DNA of 13,519 nucleotides from JAUWQU01 sp964605095. Its GTDB lineage: Bacteria; Planctomycetota; Phycisphaerae; SM23-33. The stretch spans positions 1 to 13,519 of the forward strand of contig CAZSBS010000128.1 in the NCBI GenBank assembly GCA_964605095.1, given 5' to 3'. The translations under genes were made by a program, and so were the position numbers. Below, in pieces: positions 12,906 to 13,519 of this stretch (positions within the stretch are counted from its first letter, which is position 1; each line of letters opens with the position of its first letter). The notes below the pieces were generated by a model, which was given only the letters and a program-made list of their open reading frames with translations, made no database searches and was not told where the DNA came from.

Positions 12906-13519
12906 TCCTTGCCGGTGACCTCCCTGTATGCTTGCAGGAGTTGCTCGACGTGGCGGTCCATGCTCAACTCGTCGGCAACGTCGCGGCACGCCTGCCGGCG
13001 GGCGGCGAGGTGGTCCGGGTCCGAAAGCTCGGTCATGGCCTTGACGACGGCGTCGACGTCGTCCGGCGAGCTGACGACCAGCCCCGCGCCGCGGGCGAGA
13101 ATCTCCGCGGCCCCGTTGAAAACGGTCGTGATCGACGGCACGGCCCAGCGGGCCGCCTCCAGCACCACCCGGCTGCACGGGTCGTACCAGCTAAGAAGCA
13201 CGCACACGTCGGCCGCGGCGTACCACGGCCAGACGTTGTCCGCTCGCGGCTCGAAGTGGACCTGTTTGACCAGGCCAAGCTTCCTGACCAGCCTGCGGTA
13301 GCTGCCGATCTTCTCCTGTCCCACGGCCACCAGCCGCGCCCCCTGTGAGCCCGCCGGCGAGCGGTACCACCGCGCGAACGCCTGGATCGCCTGGGCGACT
13401 CCCTTGAGTCGGAAGTTGGTCGCCACGGACAGAAACACCGGGCTTCCGGCGGCCGCGCCGACCAGCTCGCGCCGCTCCTTCCGCCACGCTCGCCGCTGAT
13501 CGTCCGGCACGTCGGGTGT
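12902..13519 (-). CDS. Glycosyltransferase family 4 protein, C-terminal part (runs off the window)
   Basis: The visible 205 residues are the C-terminal, nucleotide-sugar-binding half of a GT-B-fold GT4 glycosyltransferase; the 5' end lies beyond base 13519. Seen: SVATNFRLKG (31-40) with the donor-phosphate Lys39, YAAADVCVLLSWYDPCSRVVLEA (100-122 region) with the acidic pair Asp113/Glu121 in the place of the EX7E motif, and a closing NGAAEIL loop (135-141). The YDP...VVLEA...NGAAE arrangement is close to the WaaG/RfaG group of LPS-core glucosyltransferases, so an outer-membrane or surface-glycan role is likely. A GTG at 13510 is internal, as homologous-looking sequence (TPDV) continues upstream. 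It overlaps plsY by 4 bases, suggesting an operon for envelope synthesis. Confidence 0.9.
   Translation of the reverse strand, partial: TPDVPDDQRRAWRKERRELVGAAAGSPVFLSVATNFRLKGVAQAIQAFARWYRSPAGSQGARLVAVGQEKIGSYRRLVRKLGLVKQVHFEPRADNVWPWYAAADVCVLLSWYDPCSRVVLEAARWAVPSITTVFNGAAEILARGAGLVVSSPDDVDAVVKAMTELSDPDHLAARRQACRDVADELSMDRHVEQLLQAYREVTGKE

Noticed and set aside
12906..13178. Longer plsY start at 13178
   Set aside because: The extra residues are a frame-shifted reading of the glycosyltransferase; the PlsY N-terminal helix begins at ATG 12905.
12902..13510. GTG at 13510 as start of the glycosyltransferase
   Set aside because: The visible part is only the C-terminal half of a GT-B enzyme and the frame is open to the window edge, so the gene is partial.

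Overview
The window is a high-GC bacterial chromosome segment with housekeeping and envelope genes on both strands. Gene content, lipoproteins with AGGC/LAGC lipoboxes, a two-domain LEA14-like lipoprotein, a cytochrome-type membrane-protein N-terminus beside an Rrf2 regulator, and degenerate 7-bp and 9-bp intergenic repeats together suggest a planctomycete, perhaps of the Phycisphaerae. That placement is inference: there is no rRNA or other decisive marker here. No phage, insertion sequence, CRISPR array or defence island is visible.

Layout. At 1-5500 a LOG-family protein (+) faces the end of a two-gene ABC exporter operon (-). The two exporter subunits are complementary: one has lost the catalytic Walker B glutamate and the other has a non-canonical signature, as in heterodimeric exporters with one degenerate ATP site. 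A DUF1097-type membrane protein (+) follows, behind a consensus-like promoter. At 5500-8620 come a PfkB-family sugar kinase (-), a thioredoxin-fold lipoprotein (+) and glyceraldehyde-3-phosphate dehydrogenase (-). The last two converge so tightly that the gap terminator is read as the C-terminal codons of the thioredoxin-like protein. The gap promoter has two 14-bp direct repeats just upstream of its -35 box.

At 8600-9800 there is a small membrane protein, a tRNA-Lys(CUU) with its own promoter and strong terminator, a gene-poor stretch, and a 35-codon remnant of a cytochrome-type membrane protein that directly follows an Rrf2 regulator with three Fe-S-type cysteines. At 10250-12060 are a two-domain LEA14-like lipoprotein and a TatA-type translocase subunit (+). 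At 12060-13519, after a hairpin and a four-unit 9-bp repeat, the minus strand carries plsY (phospholipid synthesis) overlapping by ATGA a GT4 glycosyltransferase that runs off the window.

The genes do not form one pathway. The pfkB and gap products both belong to central sugar metabolism. The exporter, plsY, glycosyltransferase, TatA and lipoproteins all concern the envelope. The least ordinary points are the Rrf2/cytochrome remnant, the perfect Shine-Dalgarno with a three-codon ORF ahead of the exporter operon, the repeats upstream of gap, and the short-period intergenic repeats. I see no convincing new multi-gene system.
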